Both the position numbers and the translations under genes were made by a program. A DNA stretch of 64,000 bases from DATAES01 sp963721305 (lineage in GTDB: Bacteria; Actinomycetota; Acidimicrobiia; Acidimicrobiales; JACDCH01), in contig CAVRIR010000005.1 of the NCBI GenBank assembly GCA_963721305.1, positions 868,001-932,000 of the forward strand. Reading direction: 5' to 3'. Shown piece by piece: positions 43,237 to 54,172 of this stretch. How positions within the stretch are numbered: the stretch's first letter is position 1; each line of letters begins with the position of its first letter. The notes beneath the pieces are model-generated. The model was not told the origin of the DNA, searched no databases, and was given only the letters and a program-made list of their open reading frames with translations.

Positions 43237-45533
43237 CTAGCTACCGATATCGAGGGCGGTGGCCAGCGGCCGCAGCGGCGACACCTCCGCCTCCGCGAGC
43301 GCGGCGAGGACCAGCTCCTGTGCCCGGTCGATGTCGACGGCGAGCCCGAGCTGGCGGGTCAGCCGCAGGAGCTGCAGCGCGGCGTCTATCCGGGCCCGGT
43401 CCGGCTCCTCGACCGCTCTCTCTACCGCGGTGAGCAGCGTGCGGCCCATGATCGCGGCCGCGCTGGGGGTCGCCAGTTCGAAGCCACGGTGACGCGCCTC
43501 CCTCGCGATCGACCGCGCGGTGTCGTACGACGCCGGTTCCGCGGCGTCGACCGCCCTCGCGATCTCCACTTCGAACCGCCGCGCCAGCGCGAACTCGGCC
43601 GGCGCCCGGAGCTCGACGCGGGAGCGGGTAACCGGCGCTGATCAGCGCGTCGAGCAAGCGACGGTTCTCGGCGTACATGCCCTCGTACGTCGCGCCGAAC
43701 CGGTCGGCCAGGTGCGCCGCCGCGCCGCGCACGATCTCGCCCGCAGCGTCCGGCAGCGCAGAGTCGAGACCGAACTCGCGGGGCCCGAACCCGTCGGCGA
43801 TGAGCCGCAGCATCGTCGTCACCCGGGCGCCGCTCTCGAACGCGTGCGCCAGCTCCGCGAACACGGCGGCATCGCGCGACCCGTCGGCCGGGCGGGTGGC
43901 GCCGAACACTTCGAGGCCGCCGAGGTGGATCGCCGCGTAGACATGGACGCTTCGACGGCCGGTACGGCGATGGACGAGCGTCACCTGCCCGCCGACACCG
44001 CCGACGCCACGGGCGACCGCACGGATCTGACTGTCCTCGACGTCGAACGCCGCGAGCGTCTTCGGCGCCTCTTTGTCCTCGAGCAACGAGACCAGTGCAA
44101 GGTGCGCGACGACGCGGTCGGAGTTCACTCGGCTCGGCTCGACGTGACGGTCCCAGATGGCACGACCGTCACCCTCGAGCTCGATGTTGCTGCGCGCCTG
44201 CGAGAGAACGGCGAAGAAGTGCTCACGGTCGATCGGCTCGCCGACGGAGTCGAGCAGATCGATGGCTCGCGCCGCGTAGCGGAGGATCTGGAGCGTCTCG
44301 ATGCCGGCGAGATCGTTGAAGAACCAACCGCACGACGTGTACATCGAGCAGCGCGTGCCGCTGCGCTTCGAGCAGTGACAGCGCGAGGACGTGGTCGGTG
44401 CCGGCGCGACCGTGCTGGGCGAGGAAGTCGTCCGCCGAGCACCGACCGAGCAACACGTCGACGTACGCATCCCGCGCCGCCCACGGATCGTGCAGCACCT
44501 CGCGACCGCGCCGCCCGAACACCTCGACACCATGGTCTCGGACGATGTCGAGCGCGGCGCGCAACGGTGCGCGCCAGGCCTGGTTCCAGTCGGGCGCGCC
44601 ACCGGTGTGGCAACCGCAGTCGTCCAACCATCGGCGCACGCCATGAGCGCACGACCACGCACTCTCGTGCACGCGCACGTCGTCGACGGGATCGAGTTCG
44701 TCGAGGAGCTGCGCAGTGTTGAGGACGCGCACGCCTGCCGCGTCCGCCTCGTGGCTGAAGGCATACGCAAGAGCACGGTCGGCGAACTTGTGATGATGGC
44801 CGAAGGTCTCGCCGTCGGTCGCCACGCACACCGGCGTTCCGTCCTCGCTCGCGACGACGACGCGACGAATGAGCTCCTGACTCGACAAGCCGGTGAGGCC
44901 GAACGCGAGGTCGTGCGAGATGCCTCCGTCGTAGAACACGATCGAGATGGAACGCCCGCTGCCGTCCGGATGGACCCACCGATACGGCTGCCCACCGGCG
45001 ATCGGGCCGTCCGTCTGCGTCGGGGCGAGGATCGTGAATCCGACGCCCTCGTCGATCAGCGCGCACAACACGGCGTCGTTCACCGCGGTCTCGGGCAGCC
45101 ACATCCCGCGCGCGCGACGACCGAAGCGGTGCTCGAAATCGACGAGTCCCCAACGGATCTGTGTGTGGACGTCGCGCTCGTTGGCGAGCGGCAGGATCAT
45201 GTGGTTGTACGCCTGCGCGATGGCGCCACCACCGATGCGGTCCGCTTCCACGATCCGGTCGTAGACCTCCGGGCGATGGGTCTCGAGCCATGACAGCAGC
45301 GTCGGCCCCACGTCGAACGACAGGTGCTCGTAGTTGTCGACGATCGCGGTCACCAGACCGTGCTCGTCGAGCACCCGCGCCCAACCGTTGGGGCGATAGC
45401 ACTCGGCCGTGATCCGTTCGTTCCAGTCGTGGAACGGCGCGGCGGACGTTTCCACTGCGACTTCCTCCGTCCACGGGTTCTCCCGGGGCGGTTGGTAAAA
45501 GTGGCCATGGACCACGAACCGGACCTCACCCAT
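43237..45533 (-). CDS. GH57 glycoside hydrolase with DUF3536, two apparent +1 frameshifts
   Basis: The predicted protein is about 765 residues if two extra bases (about 44345 and 43618) are removed. Frame 1 (45533-44346) has HGHFYQPPRENPW (GH57 motif 1), GMWLPETAVN (nucleophile Glu) and ATDGETFGHHHKFAD (acid Asp). Frame 2 (44344 to about 43620) continues with MYTSCGWFFNDLAGIETLQ, the DUF3536 signature. Frame 3 continues to the stop (EFALARRFEVEIARAVDAAEP). The start has TAACCT at 45547-45542. Next to the glg genes, a role in alpha-glucan processing is inferred. Whether the breaks are real or sequencing errors is open. Confidence 0.75.
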
Positions 45534-45564
45534 CCCGATCGAGGTTACGGCACACCTCCGACGA

Positions 45565-45615
45565 CGAACTCCGGGGAGAAACGGGCGCCATGGCGCCCGT
45601 TTCCATCCAACATTC
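45565..45615 (-). repeat. 51-bp palindromic element, copy E
   Basis: Minus-strand reading: GAATGTTGGATG, perfect 11-bp arms GAAACGGGCGC/GCGCCCGTTTC around CATG, then TCCCCGGAGTTCG. It starts 1 nt after the glgB stop codon and lies upstream of the GH57 promoter. Confidence 0.9.
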
Positions 45616-45616
45616 T

Positions 45617-47773
45617 CTACTTGGGGGCCAGGTAGACGATGGCCAGAGGGGGGAGGGTCATGACCACGGACTGGGGGTGGCCGTGCCAGGCGACGCCGTC
45701 GGTCCAGACGTCGCCGCTGCCGACGTTGCTGCCGCCGTAGGCCCCGGCGTCGGTGTTGAGGATCTCGATCCACTGGCCCGCGACCGGGAGGCCGAGGCGG
45801 TAGCCGTGGCGCGGGACCGGCGTGAGGTTGGCCACGCAGGCGATCGGCCGGCCCGGCCCGCGTGGGTCGAAGCGCAGGAACGAGTACACGCTCTGGTCGG
45901 AGTCGTTGGCGTCGATCCAGCTGAAGCCGTCGGGCGTGAAGTCTGCGGCATACAACGCGGGCTCGCCCGCCTCGACGCGATTGAGATCGCGCAGCAACGC
46001 CTGCACGCCGCGGTGGAGGTCGTCGTCGAGCAGGTTCCAGTCGATGCTGCGCTCCTCGGACCACTCGCGCTCTTGCGCCAGCTCGCCACCCATGAACACC
46101 AACTGCTTGCCCGGATGCGCCCACATCCACGCGTACAACGAGCGAAGGTTCGCGAACTGCTGCCAGCGGTCACCGGGCATCTTTCGCAGCAGCGAACCCT
46201 TGCCGTGCACGACCTCGTCGTGGCTCAACGGCAACACGAAGTTCTCGGTGAACGCGTACATCATCCCGAAGGTCAAGTCGTGATGGTGATAGCGCCGGTG
46301 CACCGGATCGTGGGAGAAGTACGCCAGCGTGTCGTGCATCCATCCCATGTTCCACTTGTGACCGAAGCCGAGCCCGCCGAGATGAACGGGCCGCGAGACC
46401 GCCGGGAACGCGGTCGATTCCTCGGCGATCGTGTCGACACCGGGGCACCGGCCGTAGAGCACGGTGTTGACCTCTTGCAGGAAGTGGACGGCCTCGAGGT
46501 TCTCGCGACCGCCGAACTCGTTCGGGACCCACTCGCCTTCCTTGCGCGAGTAGTCGAGGTAGAGCATCGACGCGACCGCGTCGACGCGCAGACCATCGAT
46601 GTGGAATTCCTCCAACCAGTACAGCGCGCTGGCGAGAAGGAAGTTGCGGACCTCGTGACGACCGAAGTTGAACACCAGCGTGCCCCAATCCGGATGTTCG
46701 CCCTGGCGCGGGTCGGCGTGCTCGTACAGCGCGGTGCCGTCGAACCGTGCGAGCGCCCACTCGTCCTTCGGGAAGTGCGCCGGCACCCAGTCGACGACGA
46801 CGCCGATGCCCTTCGCATGCAGCGCGTCGACGAGCGCGCGGAAGTCGTCGGGCGAGCCGTAACGGGCCGTGGGCGCGTAGTACGAGGTCACCTGGTAACC
46901 CCACGACCCGCCGAACGGGTGCTCCGCGACCGGCATCAGCTCGACGTGGGTGAACCCGAGGTCCGCGACGTACTCCGGTAGCTGCTCCGCCAGCTCGCGG
47001 TACGTCAACGAACGGTCGCCCTCCTCGGGCACGTGCCGCCAGGAACCGAGATGCACCTCGTACGTCGACATCCGGTGGTTTATGACGTCGGTGCGCGCTC
47101 GCTGCTCGAGCCAAGCGCGGTCCCGCCATTCGTACGCGTCGTCGTCGACGATGACGGACGAGGTACCGGGCGGCACCTCGGTGGCGCGCGCCATCGGGTC
47201 GGCCTTCACGCGCAGCCGCCCATCCGCGCCGACGACCTCGAACTTGTACTTGCAACCGGGCGAGACGTCCGGCACGAACAGCTCCCAGACGCCGGACGAA
47301 CCGAGCGATCGCATCGGGTAGACGCGTCCGTCCCACAGGTTGAAGTCACCGACGACGCGCACCGCTCGCGCCGATGGCGCCCACACCGCGAAGGCCGTGC
47401 CCCGTGTCCCCTCATGCACGCGATGGTGCGCACCGAGCGCATCCCACAGCTTCTCGTGCCGGCCTTCGCCGATGAGATGGAGGTCGATGTCGCCCAGCGT
47501 CGGCCAGAAGCGATACGGGTCGTCGATGCGGATGTGCGTGCCGTCCGGATAGCGGACGTCGGCCTTGTACGCGCCGAGGTCATCCGACACGCGCGCTTCG
47601 AACAGACCGGCGCCGTCGAGGACCTCGGCGTTGAACCGGCCCACGGACACCGCCGAAGCGCCGGGGCGCCAGATTCGCACGATGCCGCCGTGATGCCCGA
47701 GGAAGCTGTGCGGGTTCGCGTGCTCGCCCTTGACGATGGCGGACACCTCAGACGCGAGCAGGCGGCGACTCAC
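45617..47773 (-). CDS. glgB: 1,4-alpha-glucan branching enzyme
   Basis: Makes alpha-1,6 branches in glycogen or capsular glucan. The 718 residues are full length: N-terminal CBM48 domains (NPHSFLGHHGG, FAVWAPSARAVRVVGDFN), GH13_9 core with GSWGYQV, nucleophile Asp in GLRVDAVASMLYLDYSR, acid Glu in TIAEESTAFPAV, and PLSHDEVVHGKGSLL, then a C-terminal beta domain. The GTG at 47773 overlaps the maltokinase stop (GTGA). It is last in glgE-treS-mak-glgB, the trehalose-to-glucan (GlgE) pathway. Confidence 0.96.
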   Translation of the reverse strand: MSRRLLASEVSAIVKGEHANPHSFLGHHGGIVRIWRPGASAVSVGRFNAEVLDGAGLFEARVSDDLGAYKADVRYPDGTHIRIDDPYRFWPTLGDIDLHLIGEGRHEKLWDALGAHHRVHEGTRGTAFAVWAPSARAVRVVGDFNLWDGRVYPMRSLGSSGVWELFVPDVSPGCKYKFEVVGADGRLRVKADPMARATEVPPGTSSVIVDDDAYEWRDRAWLEQRARTDVINHRMSTYEVHLGSWRHVPEEGDRSLTYRELAEQLPEYVADLGFTHVELMPVAEHPFGGSWGYQVTSYYAPTARYGSPDDFRALVDALHAKGIGVVVDWVPAHFPKDEWALARFDGTALYEHADPRQGEHPDWGTLVFNFGRHEVRNFLLASALYWLEEFHIDGLRVDAVASMLYLDYSRKEGEWVPNEFGGRENLEAVHFLQEVNTVLYGRCPGVDTIAEESTAFPAVSRPVHLGGLGFGHKWNMGWMHDTLAYFSHDPVHRRYHHHDLTFGMMYAFTENFVLPLSHDEVVHGKGSLLRKMPGDRWQQFANLRSLYAWMWAHPGKQLVFMGGELAQEREWSEERSIDWNLLDDDLHRGVQALLRDLNRVEAGEPALYAADFTPDGFSWIDANDSDQSVYSFLRFDPRGPGRPIACVANLTPVPRHGYRLGLPVAGQWIEILNTDAGAYGGSNVGSGDVWTDGVAWHGHPQSVVMTLPPLAIVYLAPK

Positions 47774-49113
47774 GACGTGAGCCTGCTCACGGCTTCGAGG
47801 GGGATGTGAACCCACTCGGGACGATGGGCGAGCTCGTACCCGACCTCGTACACCGCCTTCGCCATCACGAACGCTTCGAGCACGCGGCGCCGGTCCTCGT
47901 CGACGCCCGGCACGAGCTCGTCGACGCCCGGGGTGCCGAAGTACTCGATGCAGAACGCCTCCGCGACGTGCATCTCCCAACGGCGTCCGAGTGATCGCAG
48001 CTCGGCTTCCTCGGCTCCCGGGCCCCGCTCCACGAGCGCAACCTCGGCCGCGTAGTGGAACGAACGCAACATGCCGGCGACATCGCGCAACGGCGACGAC
48101 GGTGCGCGCCGTTCCGCGAGCGGCACCGCGGGCTCGCCCTCGAAGTCCAAGATGTACCAGCCGCTGTCAGTGCGCATGGTCTGCGCGAGGTGATAGTCGC
48201 CGTGGATCCGCATCGAGCGTCCGGGATCTTTCACGTCGTACAACTCGCCGTACGTCGCGTCGATCGCTCTCGCGTCCAGCGCCCGTGCACGCGACCGCGA
48301 GAGGTTCTCGCGCATCGTCGCCGCCCACGCGCCCGGATCACCGTCCTGCGTCCCGAACGCCTGCGCCAGCGCGAGGTGCATCTGCGCCGTGATCCGCCCG
48401 AGCCGTGCCGCTTCCGGTCCGAAGTTGCCGCCGGCCTGCGACGGGTCCACTCGGCTGTCGTAGACATCCCGCAGCGACGTCAGGGCGAGTTGCCATCCGA
48501 CCGTGCCGCCGTCGAGGAACTGGCGCACGACCGCGAGATCGTTCCCGTCCTGTCGCCACGCCGCGACCGGTGCGCTGATGTGCGCGAAGCCCTGGTCGGC
48601 GAGCGCCTCGGTCATCTCCACATCCGGGTTCGGTCCTTCGGCGACGCGCCGGAACAGCTTCATGATGAGCCGCTCGTCGTAGACCACCGACGTGTTGGAC
48701 TGCTCGACGTTGAGCGGTCGAACGCGCGACGCCCGTTCGTCTGGCGCGATGTGCTCGAGAAGGACCAGCGCCAGCTCGGGATCGACGAGCGCGTCGTAGG
48801 CCAGCGCGGGACCTTCATCGGTGTCGACATCGCCGAGGAACGACCGACCCTTGCCTTCGAGGAATCGCTCGGTCTGCTCGAGCGGACGAAGACCGACGGG
48901 CACCTGGAACGTCGCCACGGAGTCGTCGCCGAACGTCGCGTCGACGAGCATCCACACCAGCATCGGCCACTCCGCGTGGAGCACGTCGAACGACGTCACG
49001 TCGATCGAGACGAGCTCGAGATCGGCCGCGCCGTACCACCGCTGCCGGGGCAGGAAGTCCGGCAGCAACGAGGCGATGTCTTCAGGTTTGATCATGGTGA
49101 TCACGGTGATCAT
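47770..49113 (-). CDS. mak: maltokinase
   Basis: Phosphorylates maltose (from TreS) to maltose-1-phosphate for GlgE. The 447 residues match Pep2/Mak, an aminoglycoside-kinase-like fold with FLPRQRWYGAADLE at the N-terminus, catalytic MRIHGDYHLAQTM and YILDFEGEP. Start choice is open: three in-phase codons, ATG 49113, GTG 49104 and ATG 49095, lie in a 9-nt tandem repeat (ATGATCACC, GTGATCACC, ATGATCAAA). It lies between treS (19 bp) and glgB (overlap). Confidence 0.93.
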   Translation of the reverse strand: MITVITMIKPEDIASLLPDFLPRQRWYGAADLELVSIDVTSFDVLHAEWPMLVWMLVDATFGDDSVATFQVPVGLRPLEQTERFLEGKGRSFLGDVDTDEGPALAYDALVDPELALVLLEHIAPDERASRVRPLNVEQSNTSVVYDERLIMKLFRRVAEGPNPDVEMTEALADQGFAHISAPVAAWRQDGNDLAVVRQFLDGGTVGWQLALTSLRDVYDSRVDPSQAGGNFGPEAARLGRITAQMHLALAQAFGTQDGDPGAWAATMRENLSRSRARALDARAIDATYGELYDVKDPGRSMRIHGDYHLAQTMRTDSGWYILDFEGEPAVPLAERRAPSSPLRDVAGMLRSFHYAAEVALVERGPGAEEAELRSLGRRWEMHVAEAFCIEYFGTPGVDELVPGVDEDRRRVLEAFVMAKAVYEVGYELAHRPEWVHIPLEAVSRLTS

Positions 49114-49132
49114 GGAAGCTGGCCATTCGCGC

Positions 49133-50796
<1,664 letters not shown>

Positions 50797-50797
<1 letters not shown>

Positions 50798-52737
50798 CAG
50801 GTCGAGGAGGCGAGGACGTGCAGGACGTGGCCGGGGATGATCGTCGGGTCGAGCCTGATGTACTGGTGGTCGCCGGACCACGCGTACGTCAGGCCGGTCA
50901 TCTCGTCGTACACGTCGATCGACGCGCCGGCTTCGACCCCGAGCGCACCGAGGTCGAGCGAGATCGTTCCCTCGTGCCACCCGGACGGATCGAGGTTCAC
51001 CACACACAGGATGACATCAGTGCCGTCGCCCGATCGCTTCGAGTAGGCGATGAGGTCGTCGTTGTCGACGTGGTGGAACGCGAGGGTGCGGATCTCTGCG
51101 AACGCAGGATGACGGCGGCGGATGTCGTTGACCAGCGAGATGAACGGTGCAAGCGAGTCGTCGCGACCCCAGTCACGCGCCTTGATCTCGTACTTCTCCG
51201 AGTGCAGGTACTCATCGTTGGCGTCCGACACAGGCTCGTTCTCGCACAGCTCGTAGCCGGAGTAGATGCCGTAGCTCGGGCTCATCGTCGCCGCCAGCAG
51301 CAGCCGCAGGCGAAACACGGCGGGTGGCCCATTGCGCAAGGGCCCGGCGAGGATGTCGGGCGTGTTCGGCCAGAAGCTCGGACGGAACCAGTCGACGATC
51401 GGACCGTGCGTGAGCTCGTCGAGGTACTGCTCGATCTCCCACTTGTACGTGCGCCATGCGAAGTACGTGTAGCTCTGCGTGAACCCGATCTCCGCCAGCT
51501 TCGACATGACTCGCGGTCGGGTGAACGCTTCGGCCAGGAAGATGACGTCCGGGTGTTCGCTGCGCACTTCGTTGATGATCCAGTCCCAGAACGCGAACGG
51601 CTTGGTGTGGGGGTTGTCGACGCGGAAGATCGACACGCCGTGCGCGATCCAGAAGTCCAGGATCTCCTTGCACGCGTCCCACAGGGCCTTGCGATCGGCT
51701 CCCGATTCCGGCCAGAAGTTCAGCGGGTAGATGTCCTGGTACTTCTTCGGTGGGTTCTCCGCGTACGCGATCGTGCCGTCGGCCCGATGGTGGAACCACT
51801 CGGGATGCTCACGCACCCACGGATGATCGGGCGAGCACTGCAGCGCGTAGTCGAGTGCGACCTCGAGGTTGTTGGCGCGCGCACGATCCACGAATGTGTC
51901 GAAGTCATCGATGGTGCCCAGCTCGGGATGCACCGAGCAATGGCCGCCTTCTTCGCTACCGATGGCCCACGGGCTGCCGGGATCGTCGGGTCCGGCGCCG
52001 ACGGTGTTGTTGCGGCCCTTTCGAAACGTCCGGCCGATCGGGTGCACCGGAGGGAGGTAGACGACGTCGAAGCCCATCGCCGCGATCTCCGGCAGCCGCT
52101 TGGCCGCGGCGTCGAGCCCGCCCTCGCTGCGCGGGAAGAACTCGTACCACGCGCCCTCGCGACCGCGACGACGATCGACCCACAACGGCAGCGACTTCGT
52201 CCTCGTCACGTCGATGGGGTCGGGCACGTCGGCGAGCAGCGCGGCGACGTGCTGGTCGAGCCCCGCGTTCAGTCGGTCGTCGAGCGAGCGCGAGGTGTCA
52301 CGCAGCCCGGCCGCCGCCCCTGCGACCGCGGGGCGTGACGACTTGTCGACCCGCTTGACCAGTCGATCGACCAGCCGCGCCCCCTCCTCGAGCACGACCT
52401 CGAGGTCGGGATCGTTCGCGGCCGCCTTGATCTCTGCATCGTGACGCCACGTGGCGAAGCGATCCGTCCATGCGTCGACCTGGAACTCGTGCTGCCCGAT
52501 CTCGTCGACGTCGAACGCGCCCCTCCACTGGTCGAGTCCCGGCTCGACCAACCGCAACGGCGCCGATCGCCAACCCTTCGCACCGACGGCGCGCCAGCGC
52601 ACCCGCGCGCCGAGGACGTCGTGGCCGTCGCGGTAGATGGTGGCCGTGAGCGGCACCCGTTCACCCACCGCCGCTTTGGCCGGCATGCCGGCAGGCGTGC
52701 GCGGGCGGACGTCTTCGATCGTCAGGCGCGGGAGCAC
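50797..52737 (-). CDS. glgE: alpha-1,4-glucan:maltose-1-phosphate maltosyltransferase
   Basis: Extends alpha-1,4-glucans with maltosyl units from maltose-1-phosphate. The 646 residues are full length: N-terminal beta domain, VYLPPVHPIGRTFRKGRNN, LDYALQCSPDHPWV, nucleophile Asp in IFRVDNPHTKPFAFW, acid Glu in FLAEAFTRPRVM, and a C-terminal domain with IRRRHPAF. The GTG at 52737 begins the operon. No glgA, glgC or glgM is in the window, so the trehalose route is the visible supply. Confidence 0.96.
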
Positions 52738-52776
52738 GATCTAACGCGTACCACTCGCGCGCCGGTCGTACCCTCC

Positions 52777-52827
52777 GAATGTTGGTGCACTTGCGGCGCC
52801 AGAGCGCCGAAAATGACCCGGAGCTCG
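52777..52827 (+). repeat. 51-bp palindromic element, copy F (decayed, second subfamily)
   Basis: Reads GAATGTTGGTGC, arm ACTTGCGGCGC, loop CAGA, arm GCGCCGAAAAT, then GACCCGGAGCTCG. The inner 6 bp of the stem are intact, the outer part has mismatches. It lies between the glgE start and the mscR stop (13 bp away). It shares its flanks with copy C. Confidence 0.75.
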
Positions 52828-52840
52828 CCGTGTGCGGCCG

Positions 52841-53926
52841 TCACAAGACAACAACGGACCGAAGGACCTCACCGCGTTCCATTCGGTGGAAGGCGTCCTC
52901 CACTTGATCGATGGCGATCGTCTCGGACACGAAGCGGTCCAGGTCGAGGCGGCCCTGGAGGTAGAGATCGATCAGCATCGGGAAGTCGCGGCTCGGCAGG
53001 CAGTCGCCGTACCAGCTCGGCTTGAGGCGCCCGCCGCGGCCGAAGAACTCGATCATCGGGATGTCGATGCGCATCTGCGGATCGGGGACGCCGACCTGGA
53101 CGAGCGTGCCGGCGAGGTCGCGGGCGAAGAAGGCCTGCTCGAACACCTTCGGGTTGCCGACCGCCTCGACGCAGACGTCGGCGCCGTTGCCGTCGGTCAG
53201 CGCCCGGATCGCCTCGACGGGGTCGGTCGCGCTCGCATCGACGACATCGGTGGCGCCGAATTGCGTCGCAAGCTCGAGCTTGCCGGGGTCGAGGTCAACG
53301 GCGATGACCTTCGCGGCGCCCGCCAGCCGCGCACCCGCGATCGCCGCGCACCCGACGCCACCGCAGCCGAACACGGCGACCGAGTCGCCCAGCCCGACCT
53401 CACCGGTGAACATCGACGCGCCGAGTCCCGCCATCACCCCGCAACCGAGAAGTCCCGCCGCGGTGGGCGACGCGGCCGCGTCCACCTTCGTGCACTGCCC
53501 CGCGGCGACCAACGTCTTGTCGGCGAATGCGCCGATACCGAGCGCGGGCGCGAGCGGGGTGCCGTCCGCCAGCGTCATCTTCTGCGTCGCGTTGTGGGTG
53601 GCGAAGCAGTACCACGGTCGTCCTCGGCGGCACGACCGGCATTCGCCGCAGACAGCGCGCCAATTCAGGATGACGAAGTCGCCTGCGGCGACGCCGGTGA
53701 CACCGTCGCCGACCGCCTCGACGGTTCCGGCGGCCTCGTGCCCGAGGAGGAACGGGAAGTCGTCGTTGATGGCGCCCTCCCGGTAGTGCAGATCTGTGTG
53801 GCAGACGCCGCACGCCTGCACCCGGACCAGCGCCTCACCCGGACCTGGGTCCGGAACGAGGACCGCCTCGATCGTCACGGGAGCGCCCTTCGCCTTCGCG
53901 ATCACACCTCTGACCTCGTGTGCCAT
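52841..53926 (-). CDS. mscR: S-(hydroxymethyl)mycothiol dehydrogenase (formaldehyde detoxification)
   Basis: A zinc-dependent class III-type alcohol dehydrogenase. The 361 residues closely follow the mycobacterial AdhE2/MscR pattern: VRGVIAKAKGAPV, ACGVCHTDLHYREG, FLLGHEAAG, ILNWRAVCGECRSC, the catalytic-zinc Cys in GLLGCGVMAGLGA, GCGGVGCAAIAG (NAD), SWYGDCLPSRDFP and YLQGRLDLDRFVSE. It implies the cell makes mycothiol. The ATG at 53926 has TAGCGT (53940-53935) at -14 to -9. It was compared with relatives from memory. Confidence 0.88.
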   Translation of the reverse strand: MAHEVRGVIAKAKGAPVTIEAVLVPDPGPGEALVRVQACGVCHTDLHYREGAINDDFPFLLGHEAAGTVEAVGDGVTGVAAGDFVILNWRAVCGECRSCRRGRPWYCFATHNATQKMTLADGTPLAPALGIGAFADKTLVAAGQCTKVDAAASPTAAGLLGCGVMAGLGASMFTGEVGLGDSVAVFGCGGVGCAAIAGARLAGAAKVIAVDLDPGKLELATQFGATDVVDASATDPVEAIRALTDGNGADVCVEAVGNPKVFEQAFFARDLAGTLVQVGVPDPQMRIDIPMIEFFGRGGRLKPSWYGDCLPSRDFPMLIDLYLQGRLDLDRFVSETIAIDQVEDAFHRMERGEVLRSVVVL

Positions 53927-53957
53927 GGCGGCACACGCTACGTCCGAGCGGGGGCGC

Positions 53958-54071
53958 GAGGGCCTGATCGACCGGACGTTCGTCGACGGGCTCGGCACCG
54001 AAGACGAAGACACGGCGATCGTCCAGCACGTGATCGGCCTCGCGCACTCGCTCGGCGTGAAGACCGTCGCC
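53958..54071 (+). pseudogene. fragment of an EAL (c-di-GMP phosphodiesterase) domain
   Basis: Thirty-eight codons read EGLIDRTFVDGLGTEDEDTA and IVQHVIGLAHSLGVKTVA. This matches the EAL consensus (K-IDR-FV-GL..D..D.AIV.A.I.LAHSLG..VVAEGVE), ending exactly where AEGVE should follow. No catalytic EAL motif, start or rest of the domain is present. It fills the gap between the divergent mscR and glgP starts and runs up to about 100 bp before glgP. It is a relic of a lost gene. Confidence 0.65.
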
Positions 54072-54172
54072 ACGTCATCACACAGTTGCTCGACCTCACG
54101 ACGCCCCGCGCGGAACGCGCGCACGTGATGAGCGGAAGCACCACGATCGACGTCGTCTAGCTTCGTATCGCG

